Source of the DNA: Parageobacillus caldoxylosilyticus NBRC 107762
GTDB taxonomy: Bacteria > Bacillota > Bacilli > Bacillales > Anoxybacillaceae
Assembly (NCBI RefSeq): GCF_000632715.1
Contig: NZ_BAWO01000011.1
Coordinates: 1-64,000, forward strand
Length of the DNA: 64,000 nt
Direction: 5' to 3'
Positions 8,259 to 17,827 of the stretch are shown here, one piece after another. Both the position numbers and the translations under genes were made by a program. Every line of letters starts with the position of its first letter. Position 1 is the stretch's first letter. Below the pieces are notes generated by a model. The model was given only the letters and a program-made list of their open reading frames with translations. It made no database searches and was not told where the DNA came from.

Positions 8259-9193
8259 TATTCAAGACGGCGGTTTTTGCCTTTTACTTCTACCGGTTGC
8301 GCCAAATAGAGAATCCGCTCCATAATGCGCGCCGCCTTCACCTGTTCCTCCTCGCCGCGCTGCGAATACGTCAAATGATGGGCAAGCTGCTGCAAATCAA
8401 AATTCGAGGTAAAAAACGTCGGCAAATTTTCGAACATCCGATATTGCAAAATCGGTCCCAGCAAGTCGTCGCGCACCCAGCTTGACATCGATTCAGCGCC
8501 GATATCATCGAGCATTAAAATAGGCACTTTTTTGACGTAATCAAGTTTTTCGTTCACCGTTTGATCTTGCAGCGAACTTTTCAGCTCACGGAAAAATTCG
8601 GGAACATACACGATCAGCGACTGGACGTTTTTTTTCGCCAGCGCGTTGGCAATCGCGCCAAGGATATACGTTTTTCCAACGCCAAACGAGCCGTATAAAT
8701 AAAGGCCTTTCATCTTTTTTCCCGGTTCATACTCGGAAACAAAACGGTCGGCCAGCTCAATCGCCTTCATTCGCCCTTCGTCATCCAGATCAAGATGGGA
8801 CAGCGACGCTTGCAAAATCTCGCGCGGCACAAATAAGCTTTGAATGAGCGATTCCTGCTGTTTACGTTCATCATGCTTGATTTTCGCCGGGCAGCGGTCA
8901 TACTTTACATCAATGACCGTCCCTTTTATAACGAGATGAGGATGATATCCTTTCAAAAAGTTTTTACATTGCTCTAAACTCGGACACTGATTGCAGTTTT
9001 TGCTTTGCTCGATAAATTCGTACAGTTTCATTAAACTGCGGTCTACCATCTCTTTTGTAATTTCCTGCTCATGCGCGCGCAAAAACGCTTGTACTTCCGG
9101 ATGCGTCAAAATCTGCCGCTTCATTTGTTCATAACGCTGCTGAAAATCTTTTCTGCCTAGCAGCCGATGTAATAATTGATTCACTCGTTCCAT
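8258..9193 (-). CDS. dnaI: primosomal protein DnaI, helicase loader
   Basis: 311 residues from ATG at 9193, equal to B. subtilis DnaI; an in-frame GTG three codons earlier is too close to AGGA to be the start. The N-terminal zinc domain shows Cys67, Cys70, Cys76 and Cys101. The AAA+ domain has Walker A GSFGVGKT at 168-175 and Walker B LMLDDIGAE near 230. It loads the replicative helicase DnaC with DnaB and DnaD. It follows dnaB by 15 nt. Confidence 0.95.
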   Translation of the reverse strand: MERVNQLLHRLLGRKDFQQRYEQMKRQILTHPEVQAFLRAHEQEITKEMVDRSLMKLYEFIEQSKNCNQCPSLEQCKNFLKGYHPHLVIKGTVIDVKYDRCPAKIKHDERKQQESLIQSLFVPREILQASLSHLDLDDEGRMKAIELADRFVSEYEPGKKMKGLYLYGSFGVGKTYILGAIANALAKKNVQSLIVYVPEFFRELKSSLQDQTVNEKLDYVKKVPILMLDDIGAESMSSWVRDDLLGPILQYRMFENLPTFFTSNFDLQQLAHHLTYSQRGEEEQVKAARIMERILYLAQPVEVKGKNRRLE

Positions 9194-9208
9194 TGCTTTC
9201 ACATCCTA

Positions 9209-10597
9209 TTATTCGTCGCGGTATTTTTTTAGCCGTTCTTCCAGCTCGCGCCGTTTTTCCTCAATGTCGACCTCATTATCTTGCTCATCGCTTTGACTAT
9301 AATCCATATTAAGCCATTCTGGCAACAGTTCTTTCCGCACGGTTCTTCTATTTGTTCTTTTGCTTTTTTCATCCGCCCAGCTTTGGTACGTTTTCGCTTC
9401 TTGCTTTGCCAGCTCCATTGCCTCCTTGACGGTGCGCACTTTTTTGCGCGCCCAGTGGCTTGCGATTTTCTCCACATATTTTTTCGATAGTTTCATATTC
9501 GTCCGCAGCATGACATAATAAATTAATACGTTCACCACGCCAGGAAGCAGTTTCTGCTGAAACATAATATCTTCAATCAGCTGCAAGTCGCTCATCGACG
9601 GTTCAGCTCCGCCGGAAATTTCGATTAACAGCTGGCGGGGAGAAATCGTTTCCAGCTGTTTCATCAGCTGTTCTTCCTTCGTTTTGGGCTCGACATTCGT
9701 CATGGTTCGATATGGAAGCGGCTGTACTCGTAAACTCAAGTTTGGCAATGAATCGCCGCGTTCAAATTCATACCATTCATGGACGGCTTTGCGCAGCGCA
9801 TCGATATCAATATGATAAGACGGGTCGATGACGCTCATGACAATTTTTTGCATATCAAGTGGTCCAACACCATACAAAAACGCCAATTTTTTGATCGCTT
9901 CTTTTACTTTTGCCGTAATCGCCCGTCTTGGCACCATATGTTTCGACAAACCGGCAAAAAATAATTCGAAATCAAATACGTCATCGTCGAGGTGATAGGT
10001 GTTTTCTTTTCGGCCAACATATTCATACCCATCGGCCAGCTGCAAATCTTCTTGCATTTCCCCATGAATGTTCGCCACCATCTGCTCGATATGAACAGAA
10101 GCAAAAACATCATGAAACGAACGGGTAACAGAGGAAAATTTCGTTTGGTCGATCGCGGAGGTGGAAAAAAATTGTTTTAATTGTTGAAACTTATGTTTGC
10201 CAATGCGATTATAGAGGAAAACGTTCAGCATTCCGTCGGTGAAAAACTGCTCCGGCGCTAACGGCGGCTGCAATTCGTAAATGAACAACTTCGGTTCATC
10301 GCCATGCTCAATATTCACATACGTCTTTAACAATCCAATCCCTTCTAATTTTAAACGTTCCTCATAAATTTCTTTTAAATTGCACTGCATCAGCGCCATC
10401 AGGCTATGATGGGTCGTTTCCTTCTCCGAAAGCAGCTCTAATTCGCTCCATAGCGTCATATATAAACATAAGGCGCGATAACCGATTAGCGGTTGATAAA
10501 GAAGCGTCAGCACTTTTCGATCAAAGTCATGCAGCACTCCATTGCTTCGCACCGTATAACGGTCAACCGGAATTAACTCTTTCCAATGGTGTTCCAT
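9209..10597 (-). CDS. dnaB: replication initiation and membrane attachment protein DnaB
   Basis: 462 residues starting MEHHWKELIPVDRYTV, close in length to B. subtilis DnaB (472). It has the two DnaB/DnaD winged-helix and helical domains (about 1-280 and 300-420) and a charged C-terminal tail. This is the Bacillus primosome protein that brings the helicase loader to oriC and stalled forks, not the helicase called DnaB in E. coli. It lies between nrdR and dnaI as in B. subtilis; a terminator stem at 10636-10670 separates it from nrdR. Confidence 0.95.
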   Translation of the reverse strand: MEHHWKELIPVDRYTVRSNGVLHDFDRKVLTLLYQPLIGYRALCLYMTLWSELELLSEKETTHHSLMALMQCNLKEIYEERLKLEGIGLLKTYVNIEHGDEPKLFIYELQPPLAPEQFFTDGMLNVFLYNRIGKHKFQQLKQFFSTSAIDQTKFSSVTRSFHDVFASVHIEQMVANIHGEMQEDLQLADGYEYVGRKENTYHLDDDVFDFELFFAGLSKHMVPRRAITAKVKEAIKKLAFLYGVGPLDMQKIVMSVIDPSYHIDIDALRKAVHEWYEFERGDSLPNLSLRVQPLPYRTMTNVEPKTKEEQLMKQLETISPRQLLIEISGGAEPSMSDLQLIEDIMFQQKLLPGVVNVLIYYVMLRTNMKLSKKYVEKIASHWARKKVRTVKEAMELAKQEAKTYQSWADEKSKRTNRRTVRKELLPEWLNMDYSQSDEQDNEVDIEEKRRELEERLKKYRDE

Positions 10598-10635
10598 GTT
10601 CTCGACCTTCCGTTGCTTAGTTTGGACGATGAAAA

Positions 10636-10670
10636 AAAGGGCTTGTTACCGATATGCAAATAAGCCCTTT
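10636..10670 (-). terminator. terminator between nrdR and dnaB
   Basis: AAAGGGCTT / AAGCCCTTT, followed by a seven-T stretch on the minus strand. The 5' arm overlaps the nrdR stop region. It could attenuate read-through into dnaB. Confidence 0.7.
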
Positions 10671-11130
10671 AACGCTGTCCTTTTTTAATTAGTTCTTTTA
10701 ACTCTTCGATAAATACGTTGATATCTTTAAATTGGCGATATACGGAGGCGAAACGGACGTACGCCACCTCATCGACTTTCGACAGCCGCTCCATCACCAT
10801 TTCGCCGATCGTTTCACTTTTTACTTCAGCGACGCCTTGGTTGCGCAGCTCCCGTTCGATATCCTGTGTAATTTTTTCCAGCTCTTCTAACGCAACCGGC
10901 CGTTTTTCACACGCTTTAATTAAGCCGCGCAAAATCTTATCACGGCTGAATTCTTCACGCGTTCCTTCCTTTTTCACGACAATGAGCGGCATTTCTTCCA
11001 CTCTTTCAAATGTTGTAAAGCGGTAGTGGCACTGTTCGCATTCCCGCCTGCGCCGGATCGAACGCCCTTCATCCACTGGCCGCGAATCGAGAACTCTTGT
11101 GCCGTGATGCTGGCATGATGGGCATCTCAT
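10669..11130 (-). CDS. nrdR: transcriptional repressor NrdR
   Basis: 153 residues. The N-terminal zinc ribbon has Cys3, Cys6, Cys31 and Cys34 (MRCPSC...ECEQC), followed by the ATP-cone ([20 protein letters not shown]). It binds ATP/dATP and represses ribonucleotide reductase operons. Same place as B. subtilis nrdR (ytcG), directly before dnaB. Confidence 0.97.
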   Translation of the reverse strand: MRCPSCQHHGTRVLDSRPVDEGRSIRRRRECEQCHYRFTTFERVEEMPLIVVKKEGTREEFSRDKILRGLIKACEKRPVALEELEKITQDIERELRNQGVAEVKSETIGEMVMERLSKVDEVAYVRFASVYRQFKDINVFIEELKELIKKGQR

Positions 11131-11200
11131 AAAACCAACTCCGTTTTTTATTCTTATCTTTTATAATAACGGAACAACAAAGAGCGGACAAGCCGTTTCA

Positions 11201-11599
11201 TTAGGCATTCAGCCCCGATCCGATATACGGCAGGCGCTGATCCAGCTTTCGGTACAAATCAATAATGACGTTGCGGCTCCGGCCGAAATCAAACGGCAGC
11301 AATGTCGTTTCTGTAGTGACGGAAAAGTCCACCGCGGTTTCCAGCGGCCGGACGGAGATCACAGTAGCGATAATAAACACCTTTTTGCCACGGCGGGTTT
11401 GCGCGCTAAATTCGCCCCTTTCCTCTGAAACAGATAGCAATTCATAATCTGGGGAAGAGGCAAATAGCTCCTTTACCGCTTTCATCACCGCATTGTTTGT
11501 CGCCTTATAGTAATGGCTCCGCAGTTCTTCATCTTCATGATTGTCCCTTGTTTCACAATGATTGGTTAGCGCATATTTCCATTTTTTCCAAGCACTCAT
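11201..11599 (-). CDS. conserved hypothetical cytosolic protein
   Basis: 132 residues starting MSAWKKWKYALTNHCETRD. No signal peptide, membrane span or recognisable catalytic motif. The N-terminal 20 residues are basic and aromatic with a His/Asp/Glu-rich stretch (NHCETRDNHEDEEL); the rest reads as alternating strands (KVFIIATVISVRPLETAVDFSV), suggesting a small alpha-beta or beta-barrel fold. It lies between speD and nrdR, apparently on its own. I do not recognise a function. Confidence 0.75.
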   Translation of the reverse strand: MSAWKKWKYALTNHCETRDNHEDEELRSHYYKATNNAVMKAVKELFASSPDYELLSVSEERGEFSAQTRRGKKVFIIATVISVRPLETAVDFSVTTETTLLPFDFGRSRNVIIDLYRKLDQRLPYIGSGLNA

Positions 11600-11687
11600 C
11601 GCGACTTCTCCTCATTCTTCTCCTTAACTTCATCATTATCATACCATTATTTTGGGCGAGAAGGGTACTACTATTGAAAATAAAAAA

Positions 11688-11710
11688 GAGGCGCCACCGT
11701 TTCGCACCTC
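11688..11710 (-). terminator. terminator after speD
   Basis: GAGGTGC / GCGCCTC, a 7-bp stem with six U following on the minus strand, about 20 nt beyond the speD stop. Confidence 0.7.
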
Positions 11711-11730
11711 TTTTCTTTCGCTCGTTACGA

Positions 11731-12105
11731 TTATAATGCTTGCGCTTTTTTCACTTCAATCGGGCGCATGCCGCGCGGAAGTTCAATCGTTTCCCGCGTT
11801 TGGGCCCCGAGTTTATCGGCGATATAATCTGCCGCAATGGTCGGATCTAAATGTCCACATGTGTAAACATCAATGCTCGCATAGCCATGCTCTGGAAATG
11901 TGTGAATCGTCAAATGGGATTCAGAAATAATGACTACTCCACTGACACCTTGTGGTGCAAACTTATGAAATGCTACTTCGCGGATTTCCGCACCCGATTT
12001 CAGTGCGGCATCGACAAACGTTTTTTCAATAAATTCGATATCGTTCAGCTTATCAAAATCGCATCCCCATAATTCTGAGATAACGTGACGACCCATTGTG
12101 TCCAT
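11731..12105 (-). CDS. speD: S-adenosylmethionine decarboxylase proenzyme
   Basis: 124 residues from ATG at 12105 ([17 protein letters not shown]), with AAGGGGG 8 nt upstream; the frame continues upstream into the leader but the chosen start matches the B. subtilis protein. The self-processing site is the Glu-Ser bond in [14 protein letters not shown], which creates the pyruvoyl cofactor. The product decarboxylates SAM to provide aminopropyl groups for spermidine. It is preceded by a roughly 145-nt leader with a distinct hairpin (12178-12225). Confidence 0.95.
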   Translation of the reverse strand: MDTMGRHVISELWGCDFDKLNDIEFIEKTFVDAALKSGAEIREVAFHKFAPQGVSGVVIISESHLTIHTFPEHGYASIDVYTCGHLDPTIAADYIADKLGAQTRETIELPRGMRPIEVKKAQAL

Positions 12106-12177
12106 TCCATAATCCCCCTTTAAACAAATTTTCTTAAATAGAAACATGAAATTCCTTTGCAATAATGGCATGTATAA

Positions 12178-12225
12178 CTACCACGGGGGAAAGTTAGTCC
12201 TAAGAGGTCCTAACCCTTTAAGTAG
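12178..12225 (-). promoter_or_regulatory. structured leader RNA upstream of speD
   Basis: Between the speD promoter and start, the minus strand folds as CTAC..GTAG outside and GTTAG..CTAAC inside, with GGG and CCC in between. The loop carries the direct repeat TTAGGAC-CTC-TTAGGAC. No U-run follows, so it is not a plain terminator. It looks like a ligand- or protein-binding leader, but I do not recognise a named class. Confidence 0.4.
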
Positions 12226-12262
12226 TCACATTACCGTTGCCTTTAAGAAGTTCACGAGACAT

Positions 12263-12291
12263 AGTATACTTTGTTTATGTTGTTTTTGCAA
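12263..12291 (-). promoter_or_regulatory. promoter of speD
   Basis: TTGCAA (12286-12291) and TATACT (12263-12268) are exactly 17 bp apart on the minus strand, giving a leader of about 145 nt. Confidence 0.65.
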
Positions 12292-12350
12292 CATGCTTTT
12301 TAAATTTTTTTACAAAAGATGCGAACCCCCCTTGCCGATCACATAAAAAA

Positions 12351-12374
12351 GTGCTGGTCCGGTAAGACCAGCGC
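12351..12374 (-). terminator. terminator after gapB
   Basis: GCGCTGGTC / GACCAGCAC form a 9-bp stem followed by six U on the minus strand, just past the gapB stop. Confidence 0.85.
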
Positions 12375-12378
12375 CTTT

Positions 12379-13410
12379 TTATCCTGCATTTACGCTTAAT
12401 TTTTCCATCATTTTAGCAGCGACCATATTCGCTAAATCGACGACGCGGCAAGAATAGCCCCATTCGTTATCATACCATGCTAATACTTTTACTTTCCGTC
12501 CTTCCATCACCATCGTCGAAAGGCCGTCAATAATCGCCGAATGCGGATTCGTATTAAAATCGATCGAAACAAGCGGCTCCATCGTAAAATCGAGGATGCC
12601 TTTTAGCGGGCCGTTTGCGGCACGAATAAACACTTCATTGACTTCTTCCACCGTCACTTCTTTTTTCACATCCACGACCAAGTCAACGAGCGATACGTTT
12701 GGCGTCGGAACACGGAGCGCCATTCCATGCAGTTTTCCTTTTAAATGAGGCAATACTAGTCCTAGCGCTTTTGCCGCTCCCGTTGTTGTCGGGATGATCG
12801 ACTGTGCGCAAGAGCGGGCGCGGCGCAAATCTTTATGCGGATTGTCAATATTTTTTTGGTCGTTTGTATAAGCATGGACCGTTGTCATTAAACCGTTTTC
12901 AATGCCAAATGCTTCATCGAGCACTTTTACCACAGGGGCAAGGCAGTTTGTCGTGCAGGAAGCGTTGGAAATGATGTAATGCTTTTCGATATCAAGCACA
13001 TGCTCATTGACGCCAACGACAATCGTGACATCCTCATTTTTCCCCGGTGCGGTTAAAATGACACGCTTCGCTCCTGCTTCGAGGTGAAGGCTTGCTTTTT
13101 CGCGGGAATTAAATTTTCCTGTCGCTTCGATGACAATATCAATATCGAGCTCTTTCCACGGTAGCTCTTTTGGATCGCGCGAACTGAGCAGTTTTACCTT
13201 TTTTCCATCAACGAGAAGGCCATCTTCGAGCGGAATGACTTCTCCGTCAAATTTGCCGTGATTGGAATCATATTTTATTAAATGCGCTAACGTTTCGGAT
13301 GGATAGCTTGCATTAATCGCCACGATATCGAGGTGTGGAGAATGGATGGCGTTGCGAAATACCATTCTTCCAATTCTTCCGAATCCATTAATCGCTACTT
13401 TCGCTTTCAT
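12379..13410 (-). CDS. gapB: glyceraldehyde-3-phosphate dehydrogenase, gluconeogenic type
   Basis: 343 residues. NAD(P) site [11 protein letters not shown] near the N-terminus and catalytic Cys in [10 protein letters not shown] with the partner His in the following region. Position next to speD and coaE is that of B. subtilis gapB, the mainly NADP-dependent gluconeogenic enzyme, rather than gapA. The residue after the second strand ([15 protein letters not shown]) lacks the usual NAD-selective Asp, which fits NADP use. The glycolytic GapA is not in the window. Confidence 0.92.
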   Translation of the reverse strand: MKAKVAINGFGRIGRMVFRNAIHSPHLDIVAINASYPSETLAHLIKYDSNHGKFDGEVIPLEDGLLVDGKKVKLLSSRDPKELPWKELDIDIVIEATGKFNSREKASLHLEAGAKRVILTAPGKNEDVTIVVGVNEHVLDIEKHYIISNASCTTNCLAPVVKVLDEAFGIENGLMTTVHAYTNDQKNIDNPHKDLRRARSCAQSIIPTTTGAAKALGLVLPHLKGKLHGMALRVPTPNVSLVDLVVDVKKEVTVEEVNEVFIRAANGPLKGILDFTMEPLVSIDFNTNPHSAIIDGLSTMVMEGRKVKVLAWYDNEWGYSCRVVDLANMVAAKMMEKLSVNAG

Positions 13411-13518
13411 TTATGTTCTCCTCTCATATATGTTATACTAATTAACGAATTTACGCATAAATAGTATATCATATTTTTGTGAAATGTGGAGAAAAAATTC
13501 AGCAAAATGATAAAAAAA

Positions 13519-13540
13519 GACGCCCATTTTAAAGGGCGTC
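13519..13540 (-). terminator. terminator overlapping the end of coaE
   Basis: GACGCCC / GGGCGTC with a loop containing the coaE stop codon (13529-13531), followed by seven U on the minus strand. The 5' arm is therefore coding sequence. Confidence 0.8.
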
Positions 13541-14128
13541 CCATTCTCTTAAAATTTGCAAAAGCTGTTGTTTTGTTTCTTCCACCGTTCCGTTATTATT
13601 GATGACGGCATCTGCTTTTTTGACTTTTTCACGAAGCGGCATTTGCGAACGAATTCGCGCCAGCGCCTCCTCTTTCGAAAACCCGTTTCGTTTCATTAGC
13701 CGTTCGAGCTGCACCTCATCATCGACGTATACGACAATGACTTTATCGATCAAATGAGTCAGCTCGCTTTCAAATAGAAGCGGAATATCGAGGACAATCG
13801 TTTTCGCCCCGCTTTGCACGTACTCTTCTTTTTCCGCCATCATGCGGCGGCGGACCGCCGGATGAACGATGGCATTCAGCTTTTTTCGTTCCTGCTCATT
13901 ATGGAAGACAATCGCTCCTAGTTTGGCCCGGTCGATTTCCCCGTTTGTCTGCAAAATATCCTGGCCAAACGTTGCGACAATTTGTGTGTATGCTTCCTCT
14001 CCCACTTTGACGACATCGCGCGCGACTTGGTCCGCATCAATCACCGGAATCCCCAGCTCGCGAATCATCTTGGTCACCGTGCTTTTCCCGCTTGCGATGC
14101 CGCCGGTCAATCCAATCGTCAGCGTCAT
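13529..14128 (-). CDS. coaE: dephospho-CoA kinase
   Basis: 199 residues from ATG at 14128, with AGAGGA 4-5 nt upstream; an upstream ATG at 14149 lacks such a site and would add seven unrelated residues. P-loop GGIASGKS at 9-16. It catalyses the last step of CoA synthesis. In B. subtilis ytaF lies between coaE and mutM; here the 138-nt gap is too short for it, so ytaF is missing at this place. Confidence 0.95.
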   Translation of the reverse strand: MTLTIGLTGGIASGKSTVTKMIRELGIPVIDADQVARDVVKVGEEAYTQIVATFGQDILQTNGEIDRAKLGAIVFHNEQERKKLNAIVHPAVRRRMMAEKEEYVQSGAKTIVLDIPLLFESELTHLIDKVIVVYVDDEVQLERLMKRNGFSKEEALARIRSQMPLREKVKKADAVINNNGTVEETKQQLLQILREWDAL

Positions 14129-14266
14129 GATTTCCTCTCCCTTATGCACGTCGATTCGTCTGATCCATGCTTTCCGCTATGACGACACATGCGCGAAAAA
14201 CGCCAGAGAAGCGCCTCGATTTGACTCCTTGCACATTTATGTTTTTGATCGAGTCATTCCCATTTA

Positions 14267-15091
14267 TCAGCGTTGGCAACAAGGGCAATAATGGGTGCCG
14301 CGTCCGGCGACAACCGTTTTTTGAATCGGTTGCCCGCAGCGTTTGCACGGTTCTCCTTTTCGTCCGTACACGAATAACTGCAGTTGAAACATTCCGCTTT
14401 CTCCTTGTGTGTTGACGTATGACCTTACCGTACTTCCTCCTTTTTCGATCGCTTCTTGTAATATTGCCACCATTTCGCGATGTAAACGCGCAACTTCCTC
14501 ATCGGTTAACGACGACGCGATACGTTCAGGGCGAATCTCCGCACGGAATAATGACTCATCTACATAAATGTTACCGAACCCAACGACAACCGTTTGGTCA
14601 AGAAGCACCGTTTTGATGGTACGGTTCGTTTTTCGCAGCCGTTCTGCAAGAAAATTTGCAGTAAATGTTTCAGAAAACGGTTCAGGGCCCAACTGGGACA
14701 AAGGCGGCCGGCCATCTTCTTCTCCTTTAGGATAAAGATGCATCGTCCCAAACTTTCTTACATCGCGATAGCGAAGTTCTGTACCATCGGTAAAGCGGAA
14801 AATAACATGGGTATGCGGTTCGGCAGGGTCACCCTTGCGCCAAACCGCATAGCGCCCTTCCATTCGCAAATGGGAAATGAGCACATGTTTATCGAGCATA
14901 AATTTTAAAAATTTCCCCCGCCGTTCAATATCATGGATCGTTTGTCCTTTGACCGTTTCAGCAAATTCCGTCACATCGGCTGGATATTGAACGATCTTTG
15001 GCCAAAACACCTGCACTTCTTCGATCGTTTTGCCAACGGTTAACGGAATAAGAGTGCGGCGAATCGTTTCTACTTCCGGCAGTTCCGGCAT
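14267..15091 (-). CDS. mutM: formamidopyrimidine-DNA glycosylase
   Basis: 274 residues starting MPELPEVETIRR. Pro2 is the Schiff-base nucleophile and Glu3 the general acid. The C-terminal zinc finger is C-K-R-C ... C-P-C-C. It removes oxidised purines such as 8-oxoguanine. It starts 16 nt after polA ends, the same pairing as in B. subtilis. Confidence 0.97.
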   Translation of the reverse strand: MPELPEVETIRRTLIPLTVGKTIEEVQVFWPKIVQYPADVTEFAETVKGQTIHDIERRGKFLKFMLDKHVLISHLRMEGRYAVWRKGDPAEPHTHVIFRFTDGTELRYRDVRKFGTMHLYPKGEEDGRPPLSQLGPEPFSETFTANFLAERLRKTNRTIKTVLLDQTVVVGFGNIYVDESLFRAEIRPERIASSLTDEEVARLHREMVAILQEAIEKGGSTVRSYVNTQGESGMFQLQLFVYGRKGEPCKRCGQPIQKTVVAGRGTHYCPCCQR

Positions 15092-15107
15092 CCGTCATCC
15101 CTTCCTT

Positions 15108-17738
15108 TTACTTTGCGTCATACCATGTTGGTCCATAATGATAATCGACTTTAAGCGGCACTTTTAACTGTATCGCATTTTCCATCACTTCAGGAACAAT
15201 TTGCTGCAGCCGCTTTACTTCTTCTTTCGGCGCTTCCAAAATCAATTCATCATGCACTTGCAGCAGCATCCGCGCTTGCAGCTTTTCTTGCTTTAGCCGA
15301 TCCGCCAAATCAATCATCGCCTTTTTAATAATATCGGCGGCGCTTCCTTGAATCGGCGTATTCATCGCCGTCCGTTCGGCAAAGCTGCGCAGGTTGAAGT
15401 TGCGGCTCGTAATGTCCGGCAAATAGCGGCGGCGGTGCAACAGCGTCGTGACATATCCTTTTTGCTTCGCTTCTTGGACGATGTTTTCCATATACTGCTT
15501 AACGCCCGGAAAAATTTCAAAATACCGGCGGATAAATTCCGCTGCCTCTTTTCGTGGGATGTTTAAATTTTGTGACAGCCCGTAGTCGCTGATGCCGTAA
15601 ACAATGCCAAAGTTCACCGTTTTCGCCTGCCTGCGCATGTTTGGCGTCACTTCATCGGCTGTGACGTGGAAAATATCCATCGCCGTTTTCGTATGAATAT
15701 CTAAATCGTGGCGAAACGCATCGATTAAATTTTCATCATTGGCAATATGGGCAAGCACGCGCAGCTCAATTTGCGAATAATCGGCGGAAAAAATGACCCA
15801 ATCCGGCTTGGACGGAACGAACGCCTGGCGAATTTTCCGCCCTTCCTCTAAACGGATCGGAATGTTTTGCAAGTTCGGCTCCGTGGAGCTTAGCCGCCCC
15901 GTTTGCGTCAGCGCCTGATTAAAAATGGTGTGCACTTTGTGGGTGTCGCAATGCACTACTTTTAGCAATCCTTCAATATAGGTCGACTGCAGTTTTCCTA
16001 ACTGGCGGTAATGTAAAATTTTCTCGACAATTTCGTGCTGAGGCGCCAGCTTCTCCAATACATCCGCCGATGTGGAGTATCCGGTTTTTGTTTTTTTCAA
16101 TACAGGCAGCTGCAGCTTTTCAAATAAAATAACCCCCAATTGTTTTGGCGAATTAATGTTAAACTCTTGTCCCGCCAGTTCGTAAATTTCCTGCTCCACG
16201 GCACGGAGCTGCTCGGTCAATTCTTCTCCCATCTCTTTTAAGCGCTCGACATCAACCTTTACGCCGGTAAATTCCATTTCAGCGAGAATCGAAGACAGCG
16301 GCAATTCCAAATCGGTAAATAAAGCGTATTGTTCATTTTCTTGCAAATCGTGTATAAACTCTTTTTCTAAAGCGCGGATGGCCGCCGCTTTGCGCACAAG
16401 ATGCTCGGCCAGCGCCTTTTCTTCCGGCACGGTTTGTTTGGCGCCTTTGCCGTATACGGCTTCATCGGATTGCACAGCCATATATTGCTTCGTTTTTGCC
16501 ACCGAAGCGACATCTTCCGTCGATTGCGATGGATTTAATAAATACGAGGCGATTAATAAATCAAACTCGATTCCACGCAGCTCAATGCCCTTCCATTTTA
16601 GCGCAACGATCGCCCGCTTTCCGTCAAAAACGCTTTTTTTCTTTGTTTCATCTTCGAGCCAGGCGGTAAACAACGGCGATGACAGGGCGGTATCGGTGCG
16701 GATAAAGAAGTGGCCGTGTTCATTCGCTAGCGCAAACCCTAAAATCGGCGCCTTATGATAATTGGATTCCAGCACTTCGACAACGAGCGCCGACCGATCG
16801 GCGAGCACCGACTCGCTTACTTCCTCGACGATCGTATAATCGATGTTTGGCAGTACCGCCTCTTCTTTTTTCGTTTGCGGAGCTACTTTGTCAAGAAGCG
16901 AATTAAACCCAAGCTCTTTAAATAAAGCGATGACTTTGTCAACATCTTGCCCGTGGTATTCGATATCCTCCAATGAGAGCTCGATCGGCGCATCGCGGGA
17001 AATGGTCGCCAGCTGCTTGCTCATCAGCGCCAAATCACGGTACTTCTCTAAATTCTCCTTTAGTTTGTTCCCATTGATTTGCTCGATGGATGCCAATATG
17101 TTTTCCACCGAACCGAATTGTTTTAACAGCTTTACCGCCGTTTTCTCGCCAATGCCAGGCACTCCTGGAATATTATCCGACTTGTCGCCCATTAATCCTT
17201 TTAAATCAATAATTTGTTCCGGCGTCAGTCCATATTTCTCCCGCACCGTTTCCGGCGTATACGATTCGACGTCAGTAATGCCTTTTTTTGTAATATCTAC
17301 CGTCACATGATCAGAGGCAAGCTGCGTCAAATCGCGGTCGCCAGAGATGATTTTAACCTCAAATCCCTCTTTTTCGGCCTTTGCTGACAGCGTGCCGATA
17401 ATATCGTCCGCTTCATAATTTTCCAACTCATAGGAGCAGATTTGGTATGCCTGAAGCAACTCTCTAAGCAACGGAAATTGCTCCGATAATTCCGGAGGCG
17501 TTTGCTGCCGCCCTCCTTTATATTCGGTAAACGTTTTGTGGCGGAACGTCGTTTTCCCGGCATCAAAGGCAACAAGCATATGTGTCGGTTTTTCTTCTTC
17601 TAAAATTTTCATCAGCATCATCGTAAAGCCATATACAGCATTCGTATGAATCCCTTTATCGTTATGTAAAAGCGGCAGCGCAAAAAAAGCGCGATAGGCA
17701 ACGCTGTTTCCATCAATCAATACTAGCTTCTTTTTCAA
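15108..17738 (-). CDS. polA: DNA polymerase I (UUG start)
   Basis: 876 residues when started at TTG 17738 (GAGGAGGGG with 6-nt spacing), the same length as the G. stearothermophilus enzyme. 5'-nuclease domain at 1-290 (LVAFDAGKTTFRH, GDKSDNIPG), a vestigial 3'-5' exonuclease domain at about 300-470, and the polymerase domain to the end (FSADYSQIELRVLAH, RRQAKTVNFGIVYG, LLQVHDELILEAP). In the vestigial domain the DxE exonuclease motif reads VVEVLE, with the Asp lost, so proofreading should be absent. Functions in Okazaki fragment maturation and repair. Confidence 0.97.
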   Translation of the reverse strand: MKKKLVLIDGNSVAYRAFFALPLLHNDKGIHTNAVYGFTMMLMKILEEEKPTHMLVAFDAGKTTFRHKTFTEYKGGRQQTPPELSEQFPLLRELLQAYQICSYELENYEADDIIGTLSAKAEKEGFEVKIISGDRDLTQLASDHVTVDITKKGITDVESYTPETVREKYGLTPEQIIDLKGLMGDKSDNIPGVPGIGEKTAVKLLKQFGSVENILASIEQINGNKLKENLEKYRDLALMSKQLATISRDAPIELSLEDIEYHGQDVDKVIALFKELGFNSLLDKVAPQTKKEEAVLPNIDYTIVEEVSESVLADRSALVVEVLESNYHKAPILGFALANEHGHFFIRTDTALSSPLFTAWLEDETKKKSVFDGKRAIVALKWKGIELRGIEFDLLIASYLLNPSQSTEDVASVAKTKQYMAVQSDEAVYGKGAKQTVPEEKALAEHLVRKAAAIRALEKEFIHDLQENEQYALFTDLELPLSSILAEMEFTGVKVDVERLKEMGEELTEQLRAVEQEIYELAGQEFNINSPKQLGVILFEKLQLPVLKKTKTGYSTSADVLEKLAPQHEIVEKILHYRQLGKLQSTYIEGLLKVVHCDTHKVHTIFNQALTQTGRLSSTEPNLQNIPIRLEEGRKIRQAFVPSKPDWVIFSADYSQIELRVLAHIANDENLIDAFRHDLDIHTKTAMDIFHVTADEVTPNMRRQAKTVNFGIVYGISDYGLSQNLNIPRKEAAEFIRRYFEIFPGVKQYMENIVQEAKQKGYVTTLLHRRRYLPDITSRNFNLRSFAERTAMNTPIQGSAADIIKKAMIDLADRLKQEKLQARMLLQVHDELILEAPKEEVKRLQQIVPEVMENAIQLKVPLKVDYHYGPTWYDAK

Positions 17739-17799
17739 CGCATTCCCCTCCTCTAGCACTCTTGTTCCTATTGTACCATGATCCCATCTATAAATAAAA

Positions 17800-17827
17800 A
17801 AACGAGAACGTTTTTTCGTTCTCGTTT
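17800..17827 (-). terminator. terminator of phoPR
   Basis: AAACGAGAACG / CGTTCTCGTTT, an 11-bp stem with an A6 loop, followed by TTTTTTTA on the minus strand. It overlaps the phoR stop. Confidence 0.85.

Noticed and set aside
12379-13410. Erythrose-4-phosphate dehydrogenase as identity of gapB
   Set aside because: Neighbouring speD and coaE match B. subtilis gapB, and no pyridoxal phosphate pathway genes adjoin.
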